In this document: positions 42,678 to 51,929 of the stretch, piece by piece
How the letters are laid out: every line of letters starts with the position of its first letter
Numbering within the stretch: position 1 is the stretch's first letter
Assembly (NCBI GenBank): GCA_963697975.1
Contig: OY969111.1
Span: 5,022,001-5,086,000 of the forward strand
Direction: 5' to 3'
Source: QHXM01 sp963697975
GTDB lineage: Bacteria; Acidobacteriota; Blastocatellia; Pyrinomonadales; Pyrinomonadaceae
Length of the DNA: 64,000 nucleotides
The notes under the pieces: generated by a model
Databases searched by the model: none
The model's input: the letters and a program-made list of their open reading frames with translations, nothing else
Told to the model about the DNA's origin: nothing
Translations under genes and position numbers: made by a program

Positions 42678-42899
42678 ACAAAAGGTCTCCCACGTCGCCC
42701 GGCTATCCACAAACCCACGACCCTTACCGAACATAAAGGTCGAGCCGGGCACGTCGGCAAACCGGCAGTCTTGCAAATCGCAGGGCTGCCGGTTTTGCTT
42801 TTCCGAATCCCTCTTCCGCCATTCGTCAATCAACGATTATTATCTATAATCTCAGCATCAACCAACATTCGGTTCATTCAAACAAAGGGGGAAGCAGTA

Positions 42900-43922
42900 G
42901 TGCAACTCAAGAAACTGAGCGAACAGGTAATCGTCATCACAGGCGCTTCAAGCGGGATCGGTTTGGTGACGGCAAGAATGGCCGCACAGCAGGGAGCAAA
43001 ACTCGTCCTCGCGGCGCGAAGTGAAGATGCGCTTCGCCAATTACGTGATGAGATTGTGGCGGCGGGCGGCGAGGCCGTTTCGGTCGTCGCAGATGTCGGG
43101 CAGGAACAGGAGGTCAGGCGCATCAGTGACGCCGCCGTTCAGAATTTCGGCGGATTCGACACGTGGGTCAACAATGCGGGCGTTTCAATCTACGGGCGCG
43201 TGCTGGATGTTTCGATGGACGATCATCGCCAGCTTTTTGAGACGAACTACTGGGGATTGGTTCACGGCTCGCGCGTCGCCGCCGAACACCTGCGACGGCG
43301 CGGCGGCGCAATCGTCAACGTCGGAAGCTCTTTGTCGGATCGCGCCATCCCGCTACAGGGAACTTACTGCGCCTCGAAGCACGCGGTCAAAGGTTACACG
43401 GATGCGCTCAGAATGGAACTGGAAGAGGAAGGCGCGCCCATCTCCGTCACCCTCATCAAGCCGAGCGCGATTGACACGCCTTACAAGGATCACGCGAAAA
43501 ATTATCTGCCCGTCGAGCCGCAGAACCCGCCGCCGGTTTATGCGCCGGAGACTGTGGCGGAAGCGATTCTCTACAGCGCGGAGCATCCGGAGCGTGATGT
43601 CTTCGTCGGCGTGGGCGGCAAGGCCATCTCCATCAGCGGCAAATACGCGCCGCGACTGACGGACAGGGTGATGGAAGCCGCGCTCTTTGACATACAGCAG
43701 ACCGAAGAGCCATCGCCCGAAGGTCGGAAAGACGGATTGTATGATGCGTCCGAAGATTTAAGAGAGCGCGGCGGCTATCACGGCCATGTTGCGGAAAGCA
43801 GCCTGTACACGAAGGCAACGCTGCATCCGCTTATCACGGGCGCGCTCCTGCTTGGTTCCGGGCTTGCTCTCGCCGCATGGTGGCGCACCGGCAACAGCGA
43901 CAATGGGCAGTCGTCTGATTAA
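42900..43922 (+). CDS. Short-chain dehydrogenase/reductase with C-terminal membrane segment
   Basis: The 340-residue protein has the classical SDR fold: TGASSGIG cofactor loop near the N-terminus, NNAGVS, a catalytic Ser (VGSSLSD) and YCASK (Tyr-x-x-x-Lys). About 50 extra residues follow, including one hydrophobic segment near the end (PLITGALLLGSGLALAAW), so it may sit on the membrane. GTG 42900 is preferred over upstream in-frame starts because AAAGGGGGAAG precedes it and the fold begins right after. The next gene, 21 bp downstream, is a LigD phosphoesterase. Substrate unknown. Confidence 0.85.
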   Translation: MQLKKLSEQVIVITGASSGIGLVTARMAAQQGAKLVLAARSEDALRQLRDEIVAAGGEAVSVVADVGQEQEVRRISDAAVQNFGGFDTWVNNAGVSIYGRVLDVSMDDHRQLFETNYWGLVHGSRVAAEHLRRRGGAIVNVGSSLSDRAIPLQGTYCASKHAVKGYTDALRMELEEEGAPISVTLIKPSAIDTPYKDHAKNYLPVEPQNPPPVYAPETVAEAILYSAEHPERDVFVGVGGKAISISGKYAPRLTDRVMEAALFDIQQTEEPSPEGRKDGLYDASEDLRERGGYHGHVAESSLYTKATLHPLITGALLLGSGLALAAWWRTGNSDNGQSSD

Positions 43923-43943
43923 CGCCGGAGCAGGACGGGTGCT

Positions 43944-44450
43944 GTGAAGAGTGAATCAAGGTTCGTCATACAGGAGCATCACGCCAGCCATCTGCACTGG
44001 GATTTCCGTTTGGAGATGGGCGGCGTGTTGAAGAGTTGGGCTGTCCCGAAAGGCCCGTCGCTCGATCCGGGCATGAAGCGGCTGGCTGTGGAGGTGGGAG
44101 ATCATGCGGTCTCCTATCTCACGTTCACCGGCGAAATCAACGAGGGGCATTACGGCGCGGGACAGGTTTATCGCTGGGACATCGGGACGTTTGAAATGAC
44201 GGAAGGAACTCCGGTTGAAGGCTGGGACAAAGGCTCTCTTCGATTTCGTTTGTCCGGCAAGCGACTGAAGGGCGAGTGGCGACTGTTCAGGATGAAAGGC
44301 CGCGCAGAGAAGGGAAAACCTCTGTGGCTGTTGCAGAAGCTCAAAGATGAGTTCGCTGTGACAGGTCACACGGCGGAGATGGTTGGAGAGGGCGCGAGAA
44401 AGAAAATTCATCGAAAAAAGACAGCTTCTAAAAGTTCGTCGAAAAGTTAG
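43944..44450 (+). CDS. Stand-alone LigD-type 3'-phosphoesterase
   Basis: The 168-residue protein is the LigD phosphoesterase domain alone: RFVIQEHHASHLHWDFRLE (catalytic His and Arg region), LKSWAVPKGPS, VGDHAVSYLTFTG and GHYGAGQVYRWD. It ends in a basic Ser/Lys-rich tail. In bacterial NHEJ this domain trims 3' ends at breaks. Free-standing versions exist, and neither Ku nor ligase or polymerase domains are seen here. The probable start is GTG 43944. It may be co-transcribed with the SDR gene upstream. A heptamer-type repeat lies 33 bp after its stop. Confidence 0.9.
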   Translation: MKSESRFVIQEHHASHLHWDFRLEMGGVLKSWAVPKGPSLDPGMKRLAVEVGDHAVSYLTFTGEINEGHYGAGQVYRWDIGTFEMTEGTPVEGWDKGSLRFRLSGKRLKGEWRLFRMKGRAEKGKPLWLLQKLKDEFAVTGHTAEMVGEGARKKIHRKKTASKSSSKS

Positions 44451-44880
44451 AGTAATTCTCAGTTGAGTGATGGGTGAGAGGCATTCACCACAGAGACACA
44501 GAGGACGAGAGGTGGCACAGAGAAAGAGAAGCCTCCGTGCATCCTCCGTGTTCTCAGTGCCTCTGTGGTGACTCTCCCCATTCCACACACTAAATTGAAA
44601 CCTCTTGAGGGCTTCACTATTTGGAACGGCAGACATCTTGCACGGCATCATCTTTGCTGGTTGAGATGATGAATATCTTTGTGCCGGAAATGTGAGTCAT
44701 AAGCGAACATTTCGAGTATGTTTGGATGTCCCGGATGTTAGAAACCCGAACGTCGAAGCGGGTGTGTATGTAAGAATTGGGGCTTGAGCTTTACCGCAAA
44801 AGTTAACGAACGAACCACCGGGGCGACCAAAAGAAGAAACAGGTCGCACCACAGCGTTCAACTGAAAGTAGGAGTAAGCC
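44451..44880. other. Intergenic region with inverted repeat (CACAGAG type)
   Basis: No gene seen. The arms 44484-44511 and 44548-44576 share TCACCACAGAG and CACTGAGAAC-like segments as an imperfect inverted repeat of short CACAGAG-like units. The remaining bases up to 44880 hold no structure I recognise, apart from AAGTAGGAGTAAGCC just before the next start. Confidence 0.6.
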
Positions 44881-45405
44881 ATGAGTACAGCAGCGAAACA
44901 AAAAGAGAAGGATACGGGTGCGGAGCGGCGTCGCAGTCGAGTCTCCCGGAAAGATCAAATCATCGCGCTTTATCTTTCGGGGATGAACGAGATTGAAGAC
45001 CTCGCCATCATTACGGGCGCGCGTCCCAGCTACGTTGGGTCGGTGCTTCAGGAGTCAGGATTGGTGAAAGGTTACTTTGACCTCTACACCTCGACGGCTC
45101 ATCCGATGAATGTCTATTCCAAGTTCTTCGCCAATAAGCTCGGCTTCAAGGATGAGGAGACCGCCCGTCAGAGCGTTGAGTTGATCGACCGGCTCTACCG
45201 GCAATTCGAGTTCGCGCAGGATCGCGCAGGTCAGCATCACGCTCTTTCGATGGCGCTTGTCATGTTCGACCGCGCGCGTTGGACAGGCAAAGGACGAGAG
45301 GCGGACATCTTCCGCCAGTGGATGCTTGCCCGGCTCAACGAAGCTGAGTTGACAAACGAAGAAGTCACGGAAGACGAGGATGAAGAAGCGTTGGAAGGTT
45401 CTTGA
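44881..45405 (+). CDS. Conserved hypothetical protein with helix-turn-helix-like N-terminus
   Basis: The 174-residue soluble protein is not recognised. After a basic start (residues 1-25), residues about 26-58 (QIIALYLSGMNEIEDLAIITGARPSYV in pattern) look like a Hin/resolvase-type helix-turn-helix. The centre is helical with conserved aromatic residues, and the C-terminus is strongly acidic (EDEDEEALEGS). It may bind DNA (inference from the HTH-like pattern only). AGGAGTAAGCC gives a good ribosome site. The next SDR gene begins 38 bp downstream. Confidence 0.65.
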   Translation: MSTAAKQKEKDTGAERRRSRVSRKDQIIALYLSGMNEIEDLAIITGARPSYVGSVLQESGLVKGYFDLYTSTAHPMNVYSKFFANKLGFKDEETARQSVELIDRLYRQFEFAQDRAGQHHALSMALVMFDRARWTGKGREADIFRQWMLARLNEAELTNEEVTEDEDEEALEGS

Positions 45406-45443
45406 GATTTTGAATTCGAGCAATCGGGGGAAGGCGAAGGGCG

Positions 45444-46436
45444 ATGGCAAATACCAGCAAGCGGAAAACTGCGAAGAGTAGTAAACAAAAGAACGATGGT
45501 GTAGCGAAGAAGACGGCAGCGAAAAGTGTTAAGGGCGCGGGCGCAGATAAAAGAAGCGCCGAAGCCCGCACACAACAGCAGCCGAAGTCGCTGATGCCGC
45601 CGCAGCATCAGGAGAAGCCGGGAATAGAATCGAAGATCAGGCCGAGGCCGGAATACGAAGCGCCGCTCTACAAAGGCTCAGGCAAGCTGCTGGGGAAAGT
45701 CGCGCTGATTACGGGCGGCGATTCCGGCATCGGTCGCGCCGTCGCGGTTCTCTATGCGCGCGAAGGAGCAGACGTGGCGATTGTCTACCTGAAAGTAGAG
45801 CAATCGGACGCCGTTGAGACACAGCAGGCCGTCGAAGCTGAGGGCCGTCGCGCTCTGCTGATTCCGGGAGATGTCAGGAAGGCCGCGTTTTGTCGTCAAG
45901 CGGTCAAACAAACCGTTCGGGAGTTTGGCAAACTGGATATTCTAGTCAACAACGCGGCCTTCCAGCAGGGGCAGAAATCGCTCGAAGATGTTTCAGATGA
46001 GCAATGGGACAGAACTTTCAAGACGAACATCTACGGTTATTTCCACATGGCGAAAGCGGCGCTTGAGCATTTGAAGAAAGGAAGCTCAATCGTCAACACC
46101 GGATCGATAACTGGGCTTGAAGGCCACAAGGAACTATTAGACTATTCCGCGACGAAAGGCGCGATTCACGCCTTCACTAAATCTCTGGCGCAGAATCTCG
46201 TGGAGAAGGGAATCCGCGTCAACTGCGTCGCGCCCGGCCCTGTCTGGACGCCGCTCAATCCATCAGACAAGCCAGCCAAAGAGGTCGCCAAGTTCGGCGC
46301 AGACACACCCATGAAGCGCCCCGCGCAACCAGAGGAGATCGCGCCAGCCTTCGTCTTCTTCGCGTCCGAAGCAGATTCGAGCTACGTGACAGGCGAGGTG
46401 TTGACACTGCTCGGCGGCGATACGACCGCTGGATGA
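45444..46436 (+). CDS. Short-chain dehydrogenase (YghA/glucose-ribitol dehydrogenase subfamily)
   Basis: The 330-residue protein has a 45-residue Lys/Ala-rich disordered extension, followed by the subfamily's lead-in PPQHQEKPGIESKIRPRPEY. The SDR core contains TGGDSGIGRAV, NNAAFQQG, the catalytic Ser in TGSITG and YSATK, and ends TGEVLTLLGGDTTAG. Homologues are NAD(P)-dependent oxidoreductases, often linked to stress or sugar metabolism; the substrate cannot be assigned. A bidirectional terminator follows. Confidence 0.88.
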   Translation: MANTSKRKTAKSSKQKNDGVAKKTAAKSVKGAGADKRSAEARTQQQPKSLMPPQHQEKPGIESKIRPRPEYEAPLYKGSGKLLGKVALITGGDSGIGRAVAVLYAREGADVAIVYLKVEQSDAVETQQAVEAEGRRALLIPGDVRKAAFCRQAVKQTVREFGKLDILVNNAAFQQGQKSLEDVSDEQWDRTFKTNIYGYFHMAKAALEHLKKGSSIVNTGSITGLEGHKELLDYSATKGAIHAFTKSLAQNLVEKGIRVNCVAPGPVWTPLNPSDKPAKEVAKFGADTPMKRPAQPEEIAPAFVFFASEADSSYVTGEVLTLLGGDTTAG

Positions 46437-46513
46437 GGAGCTTTGCTATTGCAGTAGAACAATAAATTGGGAATTTTCGAGCGCAGTCTGCCAATTATCT
46501 GCCTGAAAGAATA

Positions 46514-46537
46514 AGGGGAGCTAGAAAGCTCCCCTTA
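46514..46537. terminator. Bidirectional intrinsic terminator
   Basis: AAGGGGAGCT (46514-46523) and AGCTCCCCTT (46528-46537) form a 10-bp stem with a 4-base loop, flanked by A/T on both sides. It serves the SDR gene and the convergent tRNA. Confidence 0.8.
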
Positions 46538-46557
46538 ACTTATTGCGTATAAATTAT

Positions 46558-46630
<73 letters not shown>

Positions 46631-46701
46631 TGTAGCGGGGGAAATTATACGTGGCTTAAGTGAAGTGTCAAGCGCAGGCGACCCGTACAGGTCGTTAATA
46701 A

Positions 46702-47994
46702 TCAAAAGGATTGCAATAAAGCTGCGCGCATGGCTTCGGCAGAAGGCCAGCGCTGAGCGGCATCTTTGGCGAGGGCGCGCTCGATGACCTGCGCGACCGA
46801 GTCCGGAATTTCGGGGACGCGATGGCGAATGGGGATGATGGGTTTCTCGAAAATTGATTTAACTGTTTCGGCGACGTTGGCGCGTGGTGAAAGGTCTAAA
46901 GCGATTGCCCCTGTCAGCAGGCTGTAGGCCGTCATGCCCATTGCGTAGATGTCTGAAGAGGGGCGCACGTTGCGAAAGTCCCTGATCTGTTCGGGCGGCA
47001 TGTAGGCGAACGTGCCCGCCACGTCGCCCGCCATCGTCACGCCGCTCATGCCCGTTTGTGTAAAACTCTTGGCGAGGCCGAAGTCCGTGAGCTTGCTGGT
47101 GAAGTTGGGCCATGTGCCGGAGACTAGAATGTTTTGATCCTTGATGTCGCGGTGAATGTAACCCTTGGTGTGCGCGAACTGAAGCGCATCAAGCGACTGC
47201 GCGATGATTTTGACGGCTTCCTGATAGGGAAGTCGCCCGCCGCGCGCATCCGCGAGCCGAGCGGCATCAGCCCCTTCGACAAATTCGGTGATGAGATACA
47301 CGACGCCCTTATTCGTGCCGCGATCTATGAAGCGAACGATATGCGGATGTTGCAGCGCGGCGGCGACATCTATCTCGCGCATGAAGCGACGCAGCGCCTG
47401 ATCGCTCACAGCCACTTCCGGCAGCAGCGTCTTAATCGCAACGGCCTCGCCCGTCTGAAGGTTCCGCGCGAGCATGACGCAGCCCATCCCGCCGCGTCCG
47501 AGAACCTTTACCATCTCATAGCCGGGAATCGGCTGCGGTTGACGGCGCAACTCGGTGCGGCAGTCTTCACAGAGAAAGGACATACGTTCGTCTGGCGAAG
47601 CAGCCTCGGCCTGATCTCGCGCGCCGCAGTTGAGACATTCGACGATAACGATGGCGGGCTGCGTCGGTGGCAATTCAGGGTGCGCCGGAAACTGATCGGC
47701 GCTGACTTCGACGGCCAAAACGGTTTGGCCTCCCTGAATCCTGTCACCATTTCGCAAATAAGCTTCCTGAACCTTCTGCCCGTTGACGTAAGTTCCGTTG
47801 AGCGAGCCGAGGTCGCGCAGGAAACAGCGCGGAGGAGCTATTTCGAGAATGCAGTGATTACGAGAAAAATACCTGTCATCCGGCAGGCAGAGATGCGCCG
47901 TATCGCTTCGCCCGATCAGAAAAGTGTCGTGCTGCTCGAAGACAAAGCTGCGCCCGGCATGCGGGCCAGACAATACTCGTAAAGTAACTTGCAT
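46702..47994 (-). CDS. FHA-domain Ser/Thr protein kinase
   Basis: The 430-residue cytoplasmic protein has an N-terminal FHA domain (about 1-100; FLIGRSDTAHL, SRNHC, GSLNGTYVNG), a four-Cys zinc ribbon (about 118-147; CLNCG and CEDC) and a Hanks-type kinase (about 155-430; GRGGMGCVMLA, Lys in VAIKTL, HRDIKDQN, DFGLA, MPPEQ). The FHA domain binds phospho-threonine and may recruit the kinase's own targets or itself. No membrane segment is present. Further zinc-ribbon genes follow upstream on the same strand. The gap to the next gene is filled by a heptamer-unit repeat. Confidence 0.93.
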   Translation of the reverse strand: MQVTLRVLSGPHAGRSFVFEQHDTFLIGRSDTAHLCLPDDRYFSRNHCILEIAPPRCFLRDLGSLNGTYVNGQKVQEAYLRNGDRIQGGQTVLAVEVSADQFPAHPELPPTQPAIVIVECLNCGARDQAEAASPDERMSFLCEDCRTELRRQPQPIPGYEMVKVLGRGGMGCVMLARNLQTGEAVAIKTLLPEVAVSDQALRRFMREIDVAAALQHPHIVRFIDRGTNKGVVYLITEFVEGADAARLADARGGRLPYQEAVKIIAQSLDALQFAHTKGYIHRDIKDQNILVSGTWPNFTSKLTDFGLAKSFTQTGMSGVTMAGDVAGTFAYMPPEQIRDFRNVRPSSDIYAMGMTAYSLLTGAIALDLSPRANVAETVKSIFEKPIIPIRHRVPEIPDSVAQVIERALAKDAAQRWPSAEAMRAALLQSF

Positions 47995-48003
47995 GTTGCT
48001 ATG

Positions 48004-48107
48004 GCAGGAGTCAGGAGACAGAATTCAGGGGCAGAAGAAAAGAATATCAATTGCAGCGGTCGCCGCCTTATCCTTCCGGCTTCTGACTTCTGTCTCCTGT
48101 CTCCTGC
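48004..48107. repeat. Heptamer-unit inverted repeat (CAGGAGA type)
   Basis: The left arm 48004-48030 (GCAGGAG, TCAGGAG, ACAGAAT, TCAGG units) pairs with the right arm 48080-48107 (CTTCTGACTTCTGTCTCC and on). It fills the gap between two minus-strand genes, 3 bp from the stop of one and 9 bp from the start of the other. Confidence 0.8.
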
Positions 48108-48109
48108 TC

Positions 48110-49174
48110 TTAATTGCTCGTCGTCTCCCTGTCAATTTCCATATCGTCGAAGGCGACTTCATTCGTTTCGCTGGTGTAAAGGCCAACGTAGCCGTCTGTG
48201 TAATTGGACGTGTCCGTGATGCTCTTGAGAAACTGGCCGTTGACGTACATGCTGAGCTGCGACCCCTTGGCGCGAACCTCGATTTGATTTGAATTCGTTC
48301 CCGTGCGAATCAAGCTGGACGGAGTCCAGTTGACTACATTCGTGGGCTTACCGTCAATGAAGTTAACTATCTCGTACTTTGGCTCCGCGCCTGTGTAAAT
48401 CAGAAATCCGTAGCCTTCGAGATTGCCAGTCCCGTTGAGCTTTCCATGAACGATTAATCCATAACCATACTCCGGCGACTTGCCGTCAACATTGCGCGCC
48501 GTCACCTTCACGGTCGCGCCCTTGGTGGTGTAGTTGAGGAGACCGTTCGCCGAATTGTTGAGCGGAAACATGAAGACGTAGAGCTTTGGCCTGCCCTTCA
48601 TGTGATACTCGTCGTCCTGGTAGAAACTGCCGTAGGCTTGATCTCCAACCGGCCAATTCTGGGTCGAGAAATCGTCCTTCATGACGGTCGAAGGCTTGGA
48701 GTCAGTGCTTCGGTTCGTATTATTCGTCGCAACGGAATTGCTGTTTCCCTTATTCGAGTTGATAGTGACCGCTCGGTTCGAGTTCTTATTGGCATCATCC
48801 GCAGAGTCTCTGCCGATGATCGAGAGCAGCACGACAATCCCTATGCCGAGTACGATTACCCCGACGATTGCGCCGATGATCCAGGGCCGGGCGTTGGGCT
48901 TGTGCGCTGGTTGGGCCTGCGGGGGCGTGTATGGCGTCGGACTCCACGCAGGCGACGCCGGAGGCGTCTGTGCGTGCGGCGCTTGAGGGTAAAAATTCTC
49001 AGGCGGCGGATTGGTGTCGCGCGTCGGGTTGTATGCAAGCGTGGCGTTCGGATCGAACGACGAAGGGGAGCTACCGCCGCCGAAACTGGACGGTATTAAT
49101 TGCGCGCCGTCTTCAAGACAGAAAAGTTGCGCCTCGTCCGTGTACGTGCGATTGCAGGCAGGACATTGTTTCAT
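48110..49174 (-). CDS. Zinc-ribbon, single-pass protein with concanavalin-like extracytoplasmic domain
   Basis: The 354-residue protein opens with a zinc ribbon (MKQCPACNRTYTDEAQLFC), then a Pro-rich linker, one membrane segment (about residues 96-118, IIGAIVGVIVLGIGIVVLLSII), an Asn/Ser-rich spacer and a beta-rich domain (about 170-350) whose pattern (FSTQNWP, GLIVHGK, NQIEVRAKGSQLSMYVNG, GYVGLYT) resembles laminin-G/concanavalin-like sugar-binding folds (DUF1080-like). It could link an outside ligand to the cytoplasmic ribbon. The two neighbouring genes encode kinases, so a signalling role is suggested, not shown. Confidence 0.7.
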   Translation of the reverse strand: MKQCPACNRTYTDEAQLFCLEDGAQLIPSSFGGGSSPSSFDPNATLAYNPTRDTNPPPENFYPQAPHAQTPPASPAWSPTPYTPPQAQPAHKPNARPWIIGAIVGVIVLGIGIVVLLSIIGRDSADDANKNSNRAVTINSNKGNSNSVATNNTNRSTDSKPSTVMKDDFSTQNWPVGDQAYGSFYQDDEYHMKGRPKLYVFMFPLNNSANGLLNYTTKGATVKVTARNVDGKSPEYGYGLIVHGKLNGTGNLEGYGFLIYTGAEPKYEIVNFIDGKPTNVVNWTPSSLIRTGTNSNQIEVRAKGSQLSMYVNGQFLKSITDTSNYTDGYVGLYTSETNEVAFDDMEIDRETTSN

Positions 49175-49205
49175 TTGTAATCTCGATTAAAAATCTTCGA
49201 CCCTC

Positions 49206-50903
49206 TCAAGTCCTGATGACAATCCCGCACCGCCCGCAAAACTTTGTCCCCGGAGGATAGGCTGTATGGCAGTTGTGGCAGAAGACCTGATTCGGGCGCG
49301 GGGAGGCGTGAACCGCAGTCGCGCTCTGAATGGGAATCCCGCAGCGCCCGCAGAATTTCGTGCCCGTCGAATAATTTGTTCCGCAGCGTGAGCATTGAAC
49401 TCCGCCCGTGCCCTGCGAGCCTGATGGACGACTGCCGCTGCCGAAACTGCCCGGCGCGTTCGCATCACGAGCGCCGCCCGGACTCGTTTGACCGCCATCG
49501 CTCACCGGAAGGAAGACGCGGCCTCCGCAGCGTCCGCAGAATTTAACGCCCGCCGCGAATCGCGAGCCACATTGGGCGCACATCACCACGCCGGGCAAAC
49601 TGCTGGCAGGGCCACTCATGCTGCCGCCAATGCTCCCGCCGCGCGAAGGGGTCATCTGCCCGCCCGAAGGAGAGGGGCGCAGGACGGCCTGTATAATCTG
49701 CTCGGATGAGTCCGGGCGAATCTCTATCACGCGCTCGTCATCCACCTCGCCCGCGCGTGAGACGCGTAGCACATGGCGACCCGCCGCGATGGACTTGAGA
49801 ATGATGCGACCAGACCGACCGATGCTTCCGTGCCTTTCATCGTCAACGTAAACTTCCGCGCCCACAGGAGCCATGACGACGACGCGAGAGTCGCCCTCTG
49901 TCCCGTTCTCGTCCTCTTCTTTATCCCCGGCTGCTTTCTCAAACTCCTCAAACCACTCGGCGACTGTGGCGGGGCGCTTGTCCGCCTCTTTTTCGAGCGC
50001 GTGCATCACGGCATGCTCCACATCTTGCGGAATGTCCGAACGCAGGCTGCTCAAGGGTGGCGGCTGGTTCATGATCTTTTGCATCACGAGTTGCGTCAGG
50101 TCGCCTGAGAAAGGCGGACGCCCGCCCAGCATGTGATAGGCGATGACGCCGAGCGCATAAACGTCTGCGCGAGCGTCGAGCTTTGTGTCCATCTGCATCT
50201 GTTCGGGGGCCATGTATTCGGGCGTGCCAATGATGCCGCGCGAGGCAGGGCCGCTGCCCGAAATGCCGCTCGAATCGGCAATCGCCTGATTGACGATCTT
50301 CGCCAGACCGAAGTCGCCGACCTTGACGATGCCGTCTTCTAAAGTGGCGGCGCTCTTCTTGCGCGGCTGCATGATGAAGATGTTGGCAGGTTTCAGATCA
50401 CGATGCAGGATGCCTTCATCGTGCGCCGCTTCGACTCCAGCTGCCACCTGTCGCAGCAGGTTCAATGTGCGGTAGACGCTCAGCGTTCCTTCACGCCGCA
50501 GCAGGTGATGAAGCGTCTCGCCCTGAACGTACTCCATGACGAGATAGAAGACGCCTTCGGGACTCTTGCCAAAGTCCGTCACGTCGACGACGTTCGTGTG
50601 GCGGATGGAAGCGGCTGTGCGTGCCTCACGCTCAAAGCGGGCGATGGCCTCGCCCTCCTGCATGTCCTCGTCCGTGAGAATGTCCGGTCGAACCGTCTTG
50701 ATAGCGACGCGGCGGACCACCAGATTCTGATCGCGCGCGAGGTAAACCTGTCCCATCGCGCCGCGTCCCAAACGCTTTTCCAGCAGGTAACGTCCGGCCA
50801 TGAGTGGTGCGCCCGGCAGCGTTAACTTGGTGTTCGCGCCTTCTTCGGGGCAGACGAGCACCTCGTCTTCATAGCAGCGTTCACACCGAGGGCATTCGCG
50901 CAT
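49206..50903 (-). CDS. Ser/Thr protein kinase with PEGA-like and multiple zinc-ribbon domains
   Basis: The 565-residue protein starts with a zinc ribbon (CPRCERCYEDEVLVCPEEG). The kinase spans about 35-325 (GRGAMGQVYLA, VAIKTVR, HRDLKPANI, DFGLA, GTPEYMAPEQ). A PEGA-like beta domain (about 345-400, VVVMAPVGAEVYVDDERHG) follows, and then three tandem C-terminal ribbons with CxxC pairs (CAQCG/CGRCG, CSRCG/CGRCG, CHNCH/CGRCG) separated by Gly/Ser linkers. No membrane helix is seen, so the protein is cytosolic. Ribbons may mediate partner binding. Together with 46702-49174 it forms a three-gene signalling block on one strand. Confidence 0.92.
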   Translation of the reverse strand: MRECPRCERCYEDEVLVCPEEGANTKLTLPGAPLMAGRYLLEKRLGRGAMGQVYLARDQNLVVRRVAIKTVRPDILTDEDMQEGEAIARFEREARTAASIRHTNVVDVTDFGKSPEGVFYLVMEYVQGETLHHLLRREGTLSVYRTLNLLRQVAAGVEAAHDEGILHRDLKPANIFIMQPRKKSAATLEDGIVKVGDFGLAKIVNQAIADSSGISGSGPASRGIIGTPEYMAPEQMQMDTKLDARADVYALGVIAYHMLGGRPPFSGDLTQLVMQKIMNQPPPLSSLRSDIPQDVEHAVMHALEKEADKRPATVAEWFEEFEKAAGDKEEDENGTEGDSRVVVMAPVGAEVYVDDERHGSIGRSGRIILKSIAAGRHVLRVSRAGEVDDERVIEIRPDSSEQIIQAVLRPSPSGGQMTPSRGGSIGGSMSGPASSLPGVVMCAQCGSRFAAGVKFCGRCGGRVFLPVSDGGQTSPGGARDANAPGSFGSGSRPSGSQGTGGVQCSRCGTNYSTGTKFCGRCGIPIQSATAVHASPRPNQVFCHNCHTAYPPGTKFCGRCGIVIRT

Positions 50904-51272
50904 AGATAGGGGATTCTCCGGCTACGCTCTTAAACTTCTCGCTCCAGTCACTTGTTTGCACAGGGTGCAGCCGCCGGTAGATTGAGAAACGAACCGAGGG
51001 CGCACTTTTTAAGATGCAGGACTAGAACGCACAGCTTAGATAAAATTTGCACAAATTGCAGAGGCACACGCTTCGCGCTCTCAGCGCCGCTCTTTGCGAT
51101 TTACTGTGAAACCGTGCGGCGATGAAGTCTGGACACTGGCTGGAATTATAAGAGTTCAACAGCCCCGGCAGTCGCGTGTTCGACAGGGAAAGAATAAGGT
51201 GTCGCAGGAGTCTGCGTCAATTCGACTGCGCCTCCTGCGACACCTTCTGTTTTCGGCTGGTATAAATTGAAG
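50904..51272. other. Intergenic region with terminator
   Basis: No gene seen in this 369-bp gap. At 51198-51210 and 51232-51244 the perfect arms GGTGTCGCAGGAG and CTCCTGCGACACC form a 13-bp stem, the likely terminator of the hemerythrin gene on the minus strand. The remainder presumably holds the kinase promoter. Confidence 0.6.
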
Positions 51273-51728
51273 TTAACTGGCGGCCAGAGCCTTCTTCTGT
51301 TCCTGCTTGGCTGTTTCCAGGCGCGCTCCTATTTCATCAATCTGCTCCTGGCTTAAAACCTTTCGCGCGTCCTTGAACATGTCGCCCTCTTCTTCCTCGA
51401 CGTGATGCTCGACATTTTCTTTAAGGACAGTCAGCTTTGCGCCCCAGGTCTCATCATCCTTCGGCAGCGCTTCAAGCTCGGAGAGAAGCTGCTTGACGAC
51501 ATGATGCTCTTCATAAGCCTCAAGCGTGATGTCTTCCGTCTCCTTGAATTCCTTGAGCGCCGGATAAAGGATTTCCTCTTCGATTCGAGCATGCACGTCC
51601 AACTCCTGCTTGAGCTGCGTGAATAACTCTTCGCGGGTTTTGACGCCGCGCTCGGTGGTCGGTTCCAGTTTCTCAAAGATGCCAGACACCTTTTTGTGAT
51701 CTTCTTTCAACAATGCAAATGCGTCCAT
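51273..51728 (-). CDS. Hemerythrin HHE-domain protein
   Basis: The 151-residue, all-helical protein carries the iron-ligand pattern of the HHE family: LLKEDHKKV (first His), HARIEEEILYPAL (His-x-x-x-Glu), EAYEEHHVVKQLL and NVEHHVEEEEGDMF. These di-iron proteins bind oxygen or respond to nitric oxide and redox stress. The start at 51728 is chosen because GGGGAGGAGAACG precedes it and the domain begins immediately; a longer frame upstream has no support. It stands alone, with a terminator downstream and a repeat element upstream. Confidence 0.92.
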   Translation of the reverse strand: MDAFALLKEDHKKVSGIFEKLEPTTERGVKTREELFTQLKQELDVHARIEEEILYPALKEFKETEDITLEAYEEHHVVKQLLSELEALPKDDETWGAKLTVLKENVEHHVEEEEGDMFKDARKVLSQEQIDEIGARLETAKQEQKKALAAS

Positions 51729-51847
51729 GAATCGTTCTCCTCCCCCTCTGTTTGATCGTCTTGATATACAATAATGCACGCTATTGATACGTGCAGAAGC
51801 TTTCCTGACTACTAACGGCAAGTTGAGTGCCAGCAGGCGATGGAGAA

Positions 51848-51920
51848 CTCAACACAAAGGCACGAAGACACAAGCAGCGGAGGCGTTAACTTGCTTAGTG
51901 ACTTTGTGCCTTTGTGTTGA
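51848..51920. repeat. Short-unit inverted repeat (AAGGCAC type) at the mscL 3' end
   Basis: TCAACACAAAGGCAC and following bases (51849-51874) pair with TTAGTGACTTTGTGCC and TTTGTGTTGA (51894-51920). It ends 9 bp from the mscL stop. Confidence 0.75.
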
Positions 51921-51929
51921 AAAGGCTGT

